Positions 44,298 through 53,549 of a stretch of DNA of 64,000 nucleotides are shown piece by piece. Under the pieces are notes generated by a model. It was not told where the DNA came from, ran no database searches, and saw only the letters and a program-made list of their open reading frames with translations. Every line of letters begins with the position of its first letter. The stretch's first letter is position 1. The translations under genes were made by a program, and so were the position numbers. The DNA lies in assembly GCA_934691625.1 (NCBI GenBank), contig CAKUTA010000008.1, forward strand, positions 1 through 64,000, written 5' to 3'. Source of the stretch: an uncultured Bacteroidales bacterium (GTDB lineage Bacteria; Bacteroidota; Bacteroidia; Bacteroidales; UBA932).

Positions 44298-46712
44298 ATG
44301 ACTGCAAGACATTTAGTTAAACCACTCCTCTTCCTGGCACTCCTGCCGGGATGGGGAGTTCTTCATCTCAATGCAGAGGTTCCGGAAAGACAGGTCAAGG
44401 CCAATACCAAATCACGTCCGGCGGACTATGTAAACCCGTTCATCGGCACCACGAACTTCGGCACCACAAACCCCGGGGCGGTCTGCCCTAACGGGATGAT
44501 GAGCGTGTCCCCATTCAATGTAATGGGCTCGGACGAGAATGTCTGGGACAAGGACAGCAGATGGTGGTCCACTCCGTATTGCTATGAGAACAAGTTCTTT
44601 ACAGGCTTCTCGCACGTAAACCTCAGCGGAGTGGGATGTCCTGACATGGGGTCGCTTCTGACAATGCCGACATCCGGGCCTCTGGATGTGGACTACCATA
44701 AGTACGGTTCAGAATACCATGACGAGCACGCCGTGCCAGGCTACTACACAAACACATTGACCCGATACGGAATAAAGACCGAAGTATCTGCTACCGAACG
44801 CACCAGCATTGAGAGATACACTTTCGGCGCCGGCCAGGCGAACATCCTGATAAACCTCGGCGAGGGGCTCACGAATGAATCCGGGGCAACAGTCCGCAAG
44901 GTCAGCGACACCGAGATCGAAGGCTCGAAGCTTCTGGGCACATTCTGCTACAACCCACAGGCCGTATTTCCGATTTACTTCGTGATGCGGGTCAGCAAGG
45001 CCCCGTCGAGCTGCGGATACTGGAAGAAGCAGCGCCCGATGACAGCGGAGGCAGCGTGGGATCAGGACCAGGGCAGGTACAAGCTCTACACTCGCTATTC
45101 ACGCGAGCTATCAGGGGACGATATCGGCTTCTGGTTCAGCTATGACAATGTCGATGACGGCGAGCAGATCATGGTGCAGGTCGGTGTATCCTTCGTGAGC
45201 TGCGAAAACGCCAGGATGAACCTTGATGCCGAGCAGAATGGATTCAATTTCAGCAAGGTACGTGACTATGCCTACGCCCGATGGAACAGCGACCTGTCCA
45301 GAATCCGTGTGGAAGGCGGAGGAGAGCGCCAGGAAGAGGTATTCTATACAGCTCTGTATCACGCGCTTATACACCCAAATATATTGAATGACGTGAACGG
45401 GGAATACCCGATAATGGAGTTTACCGGAGACGGAAACGTCCCGGAGAACACACGCAGCGCAAGGTATGATACAGGCAAGCCAGGCATAGGAAAGGTGGAG
45501 ACGGGGCATAACCGCTACACGGTGTTCTCCCTATGGGATACCTACCGCAATGTGCATCAGCTCATGACCCTGGTATATCCTGAACGTCAGCTCGACATGG
45601 TCAGGTCAATGATCTCTATGTACAGAGAGTGGGGATGGATGCCTAAATGGGAGCTTTATGGAAGGGAAACATTCACCATGGAAGGTGACCCTGCGATTCC
45701 TGTGATTACGGACACATGGCTCAAGGGACTGAAAGACATTGATATACACACAGCATACCAGGCCTTCGTCAAATCCGCCGTCACACCTGGGGCGGAGAAC
45801 AGGATGAGGCCGGACATTGACCCGTACATACATTACGGATATATTCCGCTCGGATATTTCGCGGCAGACTTCTCCGGCGACAACTCCGTATCGCATGCAT
45901 TGGAATACTATGTCGCGGACAATGCGCTGTCACTCCTGGCAGCTGATCTCGGCTATGACGACGAGGCCTGGACATTCAGGGAAAGGTCATTGAACTACAA
46001 GCATTATTACAGTCCGGAATCAGGAACTCTGCGGCCGCTGAACGCCGACGGGACATTCCTTACTCCGTTCAATCCGCGCCAGGGAGAAAACTTCGAGGCG
46101 GTGCCAGGTTTCCACGAGGGCAGCGCATGGAACTATACGTTCTTCGTACCGCATGATGTGGAAGGCTATGCGCAGCTGATGGGCGGACAGAAAGTGTTCA
46201 CGGAAAAGCTGCAGATGGTGTTCGACGAGGGGCTGTATGATCCTGCTAACGAGCCTGATATCGCATACGCCTATCTTTTCAGCCGCTTCAAGGGTGACGA
46301 GTGGCGGACACAGAAGATGATTCCGCAGCTGCTGGACAAGTATTTCACTACCAGGCCTGACGGAATTCCGGGCAATGATGATACCGGCACAATGTCCGCC
46401 TGGGCAGTGTTCTCGATGATGGGATTCTATCCTGACTGTCCCGGCGAGCCATCATATACATTGACGGCTCCGTCATTCGAAAGAATCACCATAGCGCTGG
46501 ATCCCAAGTGGTATAACGGACATGACGAGCTGATAATCACCAAGAGCGGGAGCAATGAAAACGGACGTGACGCATCAGCCGGGAAGCTCCAGTATGACCG
46601 TATCTCGTCGATGACCTTGGGACGCAGGACACTGAAAGGCTACAGGGTCAGCCACGAGGAGCTGACACGCGGCGGGGAGCTTGTATTCCGCTGCCGGGCA
46701 GCGAAGCAATGA
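44298..46712 (+). CDS. GH92 exo-alpha-mannosidase
   Basis: An 804-residue secreted enzyme. After the signal peptide (LLFLALLPGWGVLHLNAE) comes the GH92 start DYVNPFIGTTNFGTTNPGAVCPNGMMSVSP. Later blocks include FSLWDTYRNVHQLM, YIPLGYFAADFSG and GNDDTGTMSAWAVFSMMGFYPDCPG, the catalytic region of this calcium-dependent family. It removes alpha-linked mannose from N-glycans or mannan. It overlaps functionally with the second GH92 in the operon; linkage preference cannot be read from the sequence. Confidence 0.93.
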   Translation: MTARHLVKPLLFLALLPGWGVLHLNAEVPERQVKANTKSRPADYVNPFIGTTNFGTTNPGAVCPNGMMSVSPFNVMGSDENVWDKDSRWWSTPYCYENKFFTGFSHVNLSGVGCPDMGSLLTMPTSGPLDVDYHKYGSEYHDEHAVPGYYTNTLTRYGIKTEVSATERTSIERYTFGAGQANILINLGEGLTNESGATVRKVSDTEIEGSKLLGTFCYNPQAVFPIYFVMRVSKAPSSCGYWKKQRPMTAEAAWDQDQGRYKLYTRYSRELSGDDIGFWFSYDNVDDGEQIMVQVGVSFVSCENARMNLDAEQNGFNFSKVRDYAYARWNSDLSRIRVEGGGERQEEVFYTALYHALIHPNILNDVNGEYPIMEFTGDGNVPENTRSARYDTGKPGIGKVETGHNRYTVFSLWDTYRNVHQLMTLVYPERQLDMVRSMISMYREWGWMPKWELYGRETFTMEGDPAIPVITDTWLKGLKDIDIHTAYQAFVKSAVTPGAENRMRPDIDPYIHYGYIPLGYFAADFSGDNSVSHALEYYVADNALSLLAADLGYDDEAWTFRERSLNYKHYYSPESGTLRPLNADGTFLTPFNPRQGENFEAVPGFHEGSAWNYTFFVPHDVEGYAQLMGGQKVFTEKLQMVFDEGLYDPANEPDIAYAYLFSRFKGDEWRTQKMIPQLLDKYFTTRPDGIPGNDDTGTMSAWAVFSMMGFYPDCPGEPSYTLTAPSFERITIALDPKWYNGHDELIITKSGSNENGRDASAGKLQYDRISSMTLGRRTLKGYRVSHEELTRGGELVFRCRAAKQ

Positions 46713-46772
46713 AGCATATACGCCCAGAGCTAGCGATGTAAACGATTAACTCTTTGCTTATTAGCTACATAC

Positions 46773-46811
46773 CTATTTTCAAAATCACCTCCTGACGCAT
46801 TTTGAAAATAG
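46773..46811 (+). repeat. 13-bp perfect hairpin (family 2) between the GH92 genes
   Basis: CTATTTTCAAAAT (46773-46785) and its exact complement (46799-46811) around a 13-nt loop that ends CGC, as in the element at 16289-16335. It lies inside an apparent operon, where it may process or partly terminate the transcript. Confidence 0.6.
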
Positions 46812-46855
46812 CGAATACATTGATTATTCAATACTTAAAAAACAAAAACATTGAA

Positions 46856-49066
46856 ATGAAACATACCTTTTTCGCACTGATACTGCCAGTGATGCTGGCT
46901 GCAGGATGTGCAAAGACAGCAGACACCACGGACTACACGCAGTTCGTGAATCCGAAGATAGGCAGCGGAGGACATGGTCATGTGTTCGTCGGGGCCAATG
47001 TCCCTTTCGGCCTGGTTCAGCTCGGACCTACCAGCATTCCGCAGACATGGGACTGGTGCTCAGGATATCACGACAGCGATTCCACGGTAATAGGCTTCTC
47101 GCATACGCATCTGGAAGGCACAGGAATCGGTGACCTGTTCGATGTCACCGTGATGCCTGTCATCGGCAATGTGACATACGCCCGTGGCGAAGAGCCGGCT
47201 GCAGATGCTACGCCTGAAGAAATAGAGGCTGCAGTCAAGACCGGCCTGTGGTCCTATGCAGACAGGATCAGGGAGGTGACAAAACCTGGTTACTACAGTG
47301 TGCCGCTTACACGGTTCGGCATAAATGCAGAGCTGACAGCGACATCCCGTGTCGGGCTGCACCGCTACACATTCCCGGCAAGCGATTCTGCAGCAGTGAT
47401 TTTCGACCTGGAGAACGGCGGATGCTGGGACAAGGCCACAGAGACATTGACAGAGAGGACGGACAGTGTATCCATCCGCGGATATAGATATTCTACAGGC
47501 TGGGCGAAGAACCAGAGAGTGTTCTTCTACGCGCAGTTCAGCAAGCCGTTCGACAGTTTCGAGAACCGCGGGGCATACAGCAGGATATCTTTCCACACTT
47601 CTGACGGTGAGCAGATTATGGTCAAGGTCGCATTGTCCCCGGTAAGCATGGAAGGTGCGCAGGCGAACATGGAAGCAGAGATGCCTGGCTGGGATTTTGA
47701 CGGGACTGTTAAGGCTGCCGAAAATGAGTGGAATAAAGAACTTTCCAAGATTAAAGTCAACACCGATGATGCCGAGGCGCGCACCGTATTCTATACTGCC
47801 ATGTACCATACGATGATACAGCCATCTGTATTCAATGATGTGAACCGCGACTACAGAGGCGCGGATGACCAGATCCACACAGAGCGCAGCTTCACGAACT
47901 ATACGACATTCTCATTGTGGGACACCTACAGGGCCGCCATGCCTCTCATGACCATAATCCATCCGGAGAAGGTCAATGATATAGCAAATACGATGATCCG
48001 CATCTACCAGCAGCAGGGCAAGCTCCCTGTATGGCATCTGTGGGGCAACGAGACAGACTGCATGGTAGGCAACCCTGGGGTTATAGCCCTGGCAGACATT
48101 CTGGTGAAAGGATTCGATGGGTTCGACAAGGAACTGGCCTATAAGGCATTGAAAGACTCCGAAATGCGTCCGGACAGAGGGCAGGATCTGCGCATGGAAT
48201 ACGGATTCATTCCGGCGGACAAGAGTTTCACGGAATCTGTTGCTTTCGACATGGAATATGCCATCGCCGACGGAGCTATGGCGCAGGCAGCCAAATTCCT
48301 TGGAAAAGATGAGGACTACCGGTATTTCATGGAAAGGAGCCACTCATACAGAAACTATTTCGACCCTCAGACCCTATTCATACGCGGAAAGAATACCGAC
48401 GGCAGTTTTATCGAGCCGTTTAATCCATACCGTTCAGAGCACCGCGCCGATGTATATTGCGAAGGCAATGCCTGGCAATATACCTGGCTTGCCCCACAGG
48501 ATTTCGAGGGACTTGTAAAGCTTTATGGTTCAGAGGCCAAGTTCACAGAGAGGCTTGACAGCCTGTTCGCAGCGAAGAGCGAAATTGTCGGAGAGAACAC
48601 CTCCAGCGACATCTCAGGGCTCATCGGACAATATGCCCACGGCAACGAGCCAAGCCATCACATCATCTATTTCTATACGATGGCACGCCAGCCATGGAAG
48701 ACAGCCGACCTGGCAGCAAGAATCTTCAAGGAGTTCTATTTCAATGATCCTAACGGACTTGCAGGCAATGAGGATGTTGGCCAGATGTCCGCCTGGTATA
48801 TCCTTTCAAGTCTAGGCTTCTACCAGCCTGAACCCGCAAATCCACGTTTCTGGTTCGGCAGGCCGGCATTCAGAAGCGCCTCTGTAAAAGTCCCTGGAGG
48901 AGAGTTCAGCATCACTGCAGACGGGCTCAGCGAAGAAAACAGATATATCCAGAGCATCACCCTCAACGGTGAGGACTATAAGCTGCCCTACATCGACTAC
49001 ACAGATATTTTCCGTGGAGGAAAGCTCGTCTTCAAGATGGGTCCGGAGCAGACGATATGGTATTGA
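46856..49066 (+). CDS. GH92 exo-alpha-mannosidase, lipoprotein
   Basis: A 736-residue lipoprotein (lipobox MLAAGC). The start TQFVNPKIGSGGHGHVFVGANVPFGLVQLGP and the catalytic GNEDVGQMSAWYILSSLGFYQPEPANP region place it in GH92. It differs clearly from the GH92 encoded just before it (signal, length, and start motif with GGHGHV), so the two probably act on different linkages. The start at 46856 is chosen for its signal peptide; the repeat hairpin lies just upstream. Confidence 0.93.
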   Translation: MKHTFFALILPVMLAAGCAKTADTTDYTQFVNPKIGSGGHGHVFVGANVPFGLVQLGPTSIPQTWDWCSGYHDSDSTVIGFSHTHLEGTGIGDLFDVTVMPVIGNVTYARGEEPAADATPEEIEAAVKTGLWSYADRIREVTKPGYYSVPLTRFGINAELTATSRVGLHRYTFPASDSAAVIFDLENGGCWDKATETLTERTDSVSIRGYRYSTGWAKNQRVFFYAQFSKPFDSFENRGAYSRISFHTSDGEQIMVKVALSPVSMEGAQANMEAEMPGWDFDGTVKAAENEWNKELSKIKVNTDDAEARTVFYTAMYHTMIQPSVFNDVNRDYRGADDQIHTERSFTNYTTFSLWDTYRAAMPLMTIIHPEKVNDIANTMIRIYQQQGKLPVWHLWGNETDCMVGNPGVIALADILVKGFDGFDKELAYKALKDSEMRPDRGQDLRMEYGFIPADKSFTESVAFDMEYAIADGAMAQAAKFLGKDEDYRYFMERSHSYRNYFDPQTLFIRGKNTDGSFIEPFNPYRSEHRADVYCEGNAWQYTWLAPQDFEGLVKLYGSEAKFTERLDSLFAAKSEIVGENTSSDISGLIGQYAHGNEPSHHIIYFYTMARQPWKTADLAARIFKEFYFNDPNGLAGNEDVGQMSAWYILSSLGFYQPEPANPRFWFGRPAFRSASVKVPGGEFSITADGLSEENRYIQSITLNGEDYKLPYIDYTDIFRGGKLVFKMGPEQTIWY

Positions 49067-49093
49067 TAATCAACAAAAACACACAGCATAATT

Positions 49094-50197
49094 ATGGCAA
49101 ATTACAAGACAGACTCCAGAATTGTCCTCACGCTTGACGCCGGAGGCACCAACATGGTATTCAGTGCAATGCGCGGAGGCGAGTATATCATTGACCCTAT
49201 CACACTTCCTTCCAATGCGAAGAACCTGGACCTGTGCCTTCAGACACTCGTTCTCGGCTTCAGCACCGTCATTGACAAGCTTGAAGAGAAGCCTGTGGCG
49301 ATCAGTTTCGCATTCCCTGGGCCGGCAGACTATCCGCATGGAATCATCGGAGGATATCTTCCTAATTTCCCGTCATTCCGCGACGGAGTGGCTCTCGGGC
49401 CATTCCTTGAGGACAAGTTCGGCATACCTGTATATATAAACAATGACGGTGACCTCTATGCCTACGGCGAGGCTCTCGGTGGAGCGCTGCCGGAAATCAA
49501 TGCACGCCTCTCAGAGGCAGGAAGCGACAAGAGGTTCCACAACCTCATCGGCTACACCTTCGGGACAGGACTTGGAATCGGTTTCGTGATGAACGGTGAG
49601 CTTAACCGCGGAGATAATTCCTGCGTGGAGACGTTCTGCCTTCCGAACTTCAAGATGCCAGGGTACATCCTGGAGGACAGCGCATCAATCCGTGCCGTGA
49701 CCAGGGTCTATGGCGAGGCTAGCGGCAATATGAACCACGGGCTCACGCCTAAGGAGATCGCGGAAATATGCCATGGCGAGCGTGAAGGCAACAAGGAGGC
49801 CGCAATGAAGGCATTCAATGACCTCGGCGAGGCTGCCGGAGACGGTATGGCAATCGCCGCTTCACTGTTCGACGGCATCATCTGCATAGGCGGTGGTCTG
49901 ATGAACAATGACAAATATATCATGCCGGGAATTCTCAGGTCAATGCGCTCAACCGTCAAGACCATATCCGGCGACACGATCGGCAAGGTCCAGTCCAAGG
50001 TGTACAATCTAGATGATCCTGAGGAGTTCGCAGCATTTGCCAAGGGCGATGCCCGCAATATTCCTGTATATGGGACAGACAAGACCGCCGTGTATGATCC
50101 GCAGAAGCGTATCGGTGTAATGCGTTCAAAGATAGGAGCGAGCAAGGCTATCTCTCTCGGAGCCTACACCTTCGCTCTCGGCCAGCTGGACAAGTAG
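49094..50197 (+). CDS. ROK-family sugar kinase
   Basis: A 367-residue kinase. The phosphate-binding motif is LDAGGTNMVFS (residues about 14-24), followed by FAFPGPADYPHGIIGG and the nucleotide-site block ICIGGGLMNN. The zinc motif CxCGxxGC of many ROK proteins is absent. Given its place between the mannosidases and ManA it probably phosphorylates mannose to mannose-6-phosphate, though glucose or fructose is possible. It lies 27 bp after the second GH92. Confidence 0.83.
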   Translation: MANYKTDSRIVLTLDAGGTNMVFSAMRGGEYIIDPITLPSNAKNLDLCLQTLVLGFSTVIDKLEEKPVAISFAFPGPADYPHGIIGGYLPNFPSFRDGVALGPFLEDKFGIPVYINNDGDLYAYGEALGGALPEINARLSEAGSDKRFHNLIGYTFGTGLGIGFVMNGELNRGDNSCVETFCLPNFKMPGYILEDSASIRAVTRVYGEASGNMNHGLTPKEIAEICHGEREGNKEAAMKAFNDLGEAAGDGMAIAASLFDGIICIGGGLMNNDKYIMPGILRSMRSTVKTISGDTIGKVQSKVYNLDDPEEFAAFAKGDARNIPVYGTDKTAVYDPQKRIGVMRSKIGASKAISLGAYTFALGQLDK

Positions 50198-50358
50198 TTT
50201 CATTAACAACTTAAAACAGGGATAGAGGTCTTCAGACCGATGTCGTCATCAGACGACCGCCCGGGGCCGGGTATTTGTGCAAGCAAATACGTGCAGGCCG
50301 GTAGGGCGCACGAAGCGACAGGGTTTGGGACAGAGTCCCAATATAAAGAAAGGAAATC
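50198..50358 (+). promoter_or_regulatory. Structured spacer upstream of manA
   Basis: The 161-nt gap holds a run of hairpins: GTCGTC/GACGAC (50242-50257), GTATTTG/CAAATAC (50271-50290, 6-nt loop) and TTGGGAC/GTCCCAA (50325-50341, 3-nt loop). This is more folding potential than an ordinary spacer between operon genes and may be a regulatory leader or a repeat. Confidence 0.4.
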
Positions 50359-51336
50359 ATGTATCCACTTAAATTCAAGCCAATCCTCAAGACAGTCGTA
50401 TGGGGCGGAGAGAAAATCGCGCCATATAAGGAAGTCGTTACCGACCAGCACAATATCGGTGAGAGCTGGGAACTTTCCGGCGTGAAGGGCCATGAATCAG
50501 TAATCGCCAACGGCGAATACGAGGGCAAGACCATCACAGAACTTGTCGAGCAGTTCAAGGGCAAGCTCATAGGGGAAAAGGTATATGCCAATACTGGCAA
50601 TGAGTTCCCGCTCCTCATAAAGTTCATTGATGCCAAGAGCGACCTTTCCATCCAAGTCCATCCGAATGACGAGCTGGCGGCAAAGAGCCATAACTCCAAG
50701 GGCAAGACCGAGATGTGGTATGTCGTAGGGGCAGATAAAGGTGCGCACCTTCTTTCAGGCCTGTCCGAAAAGATTACGCCTGATGAGTATGTGCAGAGGG
50801 TCAGGAACAACACCATCACGGATGTCCTGACGCGTTTCGATGTGAAGGCCGGAGATGTATTCTTCCTGCCTGCCGGACGTATCCATGCCATTGGCACAGG
50901 GTGCTTCATCGCGGAGATCCAGCAGACTTCAGACATCACCTACCGCATATATGACTACGGCCGCCTGGGACTTGACGGCAAGCCACGTGAGCTGCATACT
51001 GAGCTGGCCAAAGACGCCATAGACTATAATGTCTATCCGGAATACAAGACCAGCTACACGGAGAAGAAAGACGAAGAAAATGTCCTGGTGGAATGCAAAT
51101 ACTTCACCACCAGCCAGTACGACCTAGACAAGCCGTTCACGAAAGATCTTTCCTCACTGGATTCGTTCCTGGTAGTGATGTGCATCGAGGGCCACGGCAC
51201 TCTTACCGACCACGAGGAGAATGCTCACACTCTCACTATCCATCAGGGCGAGACTGTCCTCATCCCTGCGACATCTAAAGGCGTAACTTTCACCCCTGAC
51301 TCAGGCATGAAACTCATCACCAGCTATATCGGCTAG
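50359..51336 (+). CDS. manA: Mannose-6-phosphate isomerase, class I
   Basis: A 325-residue cupin enzyme that converts mannose-6-phosphate to fructose-6-phosphate. Zinc-site blocks: LSIQVHPNDELA (Gln and His ligands) and FLPAGRIHAIGTG, plus the EIQQTSDITYRIYDYGR signature. The end TLTIHQGETVLIPATSKG is the second cupin part. Length is normal for the short bacterial type. It completes the route from mannosides to central metabolism in this operon. Confidence 0.94.
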   Translation: MYPLKFKPILKTVVWGGEKIAPYKEVVTDQHNIGESWELSGVKGHESVIANGEYEGKTITELVEQFKGKLIGEKVYANTGNEFPLLIKFIDAKSDLSIQVHPNDELAAKSHNSKGKTEMWYVVGADKGAHLLSGLSEKITPDEYVQRVRNNTITDVLTRFDVKAGDVFFLPAGRIHAIGTGCFIAEIQQTSDITYRIYDYGRLGLDGKPRELHTELAKDAIDYNVYPEYKTSYTEKKDEENVLVECKYFTTSQYDLDKPFTKDLSSLDSFLVVMCIEGHGTLTDHEENAHTLTIHQGETVLIPATSKGVTFTPDSGMKLITSYIG

Positions 51337-51411
51337 TCTGAACGCCACCGCACGTCACGCGCCAAGGTCAACGAAGCGCTGCGTGGAGCGCAAGTGATTA
51401 TACACCAATAA

Positions 51412-51460
51412 GTTAAGCGAATTTCCACTCCATAAAACCAGGAGTAGAAATTCGCTTAAC
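51412..51460. repeat. 20-bp hairpin (family 4) between convergent genes
   Basis: Arms 51412-51431 and 51441-51460 pair over 20 positions with a single C-A mismatch around a 9-nt loop. The stem core ACTCC/GGAGT and the GTTAAG end match the hairpins at 991-1021 and 1357-1403. It lies between the convergent manA and dcp genes. Confidence 0.6.
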
Positions 51461-51473
51461 TATTTGTAGGCCA

Positions 51474-51509
51474 CCCGGTTACGCTCCACAGAGCAACGGT
51501 TAAACCGGG
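51474..51509. terminator. Second hairpin between manA and dcp
   Basis: CCCGGTT (51474-51480) and AACCGGG (51503-51509) pair over 7 bp, with an inner GCTC/GAGC stem. Together with the previous hairpin it could end both converging transcripts. Confidence 0.4.
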
Positions 51510-51533
51510 GCTTATGATAGCGCATGCACCTGG

Positions 51534-53543
51534 CTATTCCAGTCCATGGGCACGAATGAGGGCCTCAGGGTCAGGATCTGCGCCGCGGAACTCGTGATAC
51601 AGAGTCATCGGCTCCTCGCTGCCGCCCTTCTCCAGGAACAGGGTGCGGAATTTCCTTGCCATCTCAGGGTTCCATAGTCCGTTGCTTTCCCAGTACTCGA
51701 AGGCATCCCTATCCAGCACCTCAGCCCACAGATAGCCGTAATATCCGGCGCTGTAGCCACCGCCGAAAGTATGGTTGAAATACGTGCTGCGATAGCGCGG
51801 GATGATTTCGTCGATAAGTCCCATATCTTTGCATACCTCGTTCTCGAACGCTGTGATGTCCAGGCTGTTCCAGTCCGTATCAGGACCAAGTTCATGCCAC
51901 TTCATATCCAGGATGGAAGCCGCACAGAGCTCTGTCGTCATGAAACCCTGGTTGAACTTCATGGAGTTGTTTATCTTGGCAACGAGGGAATCAGGGATAA
52001 CATCACCTGTCTGATAATGGAAGGCATATTTAGCAAGAATCTCCGGCTGGAACGCCCAGTTCTCATTGAACTGCGAGAATGTCTCCACGAAATCGTGTGC
52101 CACATTAGTTCCGCTGACATCCACATAACGGCACTTGGTAAGAAGGCCATGAAGAGCATGTCCGAACTCATGGAACGCAGTCTGGACCTCGTCAATGGTA
52201 AGCAGCTTCACCGTATCCTCCGGCTGTCCGAAATTGCATACATTGATGATTATAGGACGGACATCCTTACCTAAAGCATCCACATACTGATCACGGAAAT
52301 TAGACATCCATGCACCTCCACGCTTCGTGCTGCGCGGAAGGTAGTCGGTCATGAATATGCCAAGCAGGCTTCCATCGGTGTCCTTCACATTGAACACATC
52401 CACCTCCGGGTTATAGACAGGAAATCCTTTCACAGGCTCGATGCTGATGCCATACAGGGTTTCAGCAGCCTTGAACACACCGTCACGAACATTTTCCAGC
52501 TGGAAATAAGGCTTGGTGACATTCTCGTCCAGATCATATTGAGTCTTGCGGACCTTCTCGGAATAATACCACCAGTCCCAAGGCTGTATCCTGGTTCCCG
52601 CAGGAAGAAGGCCTGCTTCAATGTCCTTGTCCATGAACTGCTGCATTGCCACAACTTCCTCCTTGGCCTTTGCAACAGCCTTCACCATGATCTTGTCAAG
52701 GAAAGCATCCACTGTAGCATGGTCATGAGCCATCTTGTCATTCAGAATCTGGTCAGCAGCACAATCATAGCCGAGCAGCTGAGCTTTCTCCGTGCGCAGG
52801 CGCATGATATCAAGGATGACCTGCTTGTTGTCATTGGTATTGTCATGATTTCCTCTGGACGAATATGCCTTGAAAGCAGCCTCGCGCTTCGACCTGTCCG
52901 CGCAGGTGGTCATGAACACAGGGTAGCTGGAGACAGGTATGCCTGTTTCCGCCTTGAAGGCATTGTTTTCAGCCAGCAGGTTGTTGCCGAACTTCTGCGA
53001 AAGCACTGCCAGCTCAGAACTGATCTCCTTGAAACGCGCCTGACCGGCCTCATCGAGGGCCACACCATTGTTCACGAACTTGCCATAAAGCTTCTTTGTG
53101 ACCATATATTGTTCACGGTCAAGAGCTGAAGAATCTTCCAGCACAGCCTTCACACGTGTAAAGAATTCATGGTTCATGAAAATGTTGTCGGAAGCCTCCG
53201 TGACAAGTGGAGTCACCTCGTCCATCACAGCCTGCATCTCTGGCGTAGCATCAGACTCGGAAACATTGTACAGGACACCCAGCGTCTTCGCAAGAATCTG
53301 TCCTGAAAGCTCATAGGCGGCGACAGTATTCTCGAATGTCGGGGCCTCCGCATTGGTGACAATGGCATTGACCTCGCCAGCCTGCTGCTCTATTCCAGCT
53401 TTCACGGCAGGCACATAGTCCTCTATCCTGAACTTATCGAAAGGAGGGAACTGATCCTCCCCTTTCCATTCCTTGAGGAACGGATTTCCTCCACATGCTG
53501 AAAGCATCATAACCGTCGCTCCAAATAAAAATATTCTCTTCAT
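51534..53543 (-). CDS. dcp: M3-family peptidyl-dipeptidase lipoprotein
   Basis: A 669-residue lipoprotein (lipobox MMLSAC). Zinc site AFHEFGHALHG: His458, Glu459, His462, with Glu487 as third ligand (DFVETFSQFNENW). Length and the end SEEPMTLYHEFRGADP-DPEALIRAHG fit the Dcp/oligopeptidase A type. Probably cuts dipeptides from short peptides in the periplasm. The start is the ATG at 53543; the 2-residue longer frame begins with TTG. It is 6 bp after the DUF5689 gene and thus last in the minus-strand operon, though a peptidase fits the rest of that operon poorly. Confidence 0.9.
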   Translation of the reverse strand: MKRIFLFGATVMMLSACGGNPFLKEWKGEDQFPPFDKFRIEDYVPAVKAGIEQQAGEVNAIVTNAEAPTFENTVAAYELSGQILAKTLGVLYNVSESDATPEMQAVMDEVTPLVTEASDNIFMNHEFFTRVKAVLEDSSALDREQYMVTKKLYGKFVNNGVALDEAGQARFKEISSELAVLSQKFGNNLLAENNAFKAETGIPVSSYPVFMTTCADRSKREAAFKAYSSRGNHDNTNDNKQVILDIMRLRTEKAQLLGYDCAADQILNDKMAHDHATVDAFLDKIMVKAVAKAKEEVVAMQQFMDKDIEAGLLPAGTRIQPWDWWYYSEKVRKTQYDLDENVTKPYFQLENVRDGVFKAAETLYGISIEPVKGFPVYNPEVDVFNVKDTDGSLLGIFMTDYLPRSTKRGGAWMSNFRDQYVDALGKDVRPIIINVCNFGQPEDTVKLLTIDEVQTAFHEFGHALHGLLTKCRYVDVSGTNVAHDFVETFSQFNENWAFQPEILAKYAFHYQTGDVIPDSLVAKINNSMKFNQGFMTTELCAASILDMKWHELGPDTDWNSLDITAFENEVCKDMGLIDEIIPRYRSTYFNHTFGGGYSAGYYGYLWAEVLDRDAFEYWESNGLWNPEMARKFRTLFLEKGGSEEPMTLYHEFRGADPDPEALIRAHGLE

Positions 53544-53549
53544 AACCAA

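Noticed and set aside
53544..53549. TTG start of the M3 peptidase
   Set aside because: The ATG two codons later gives the normal lipoprotein signal and a 6-bp gap to the previous gene.
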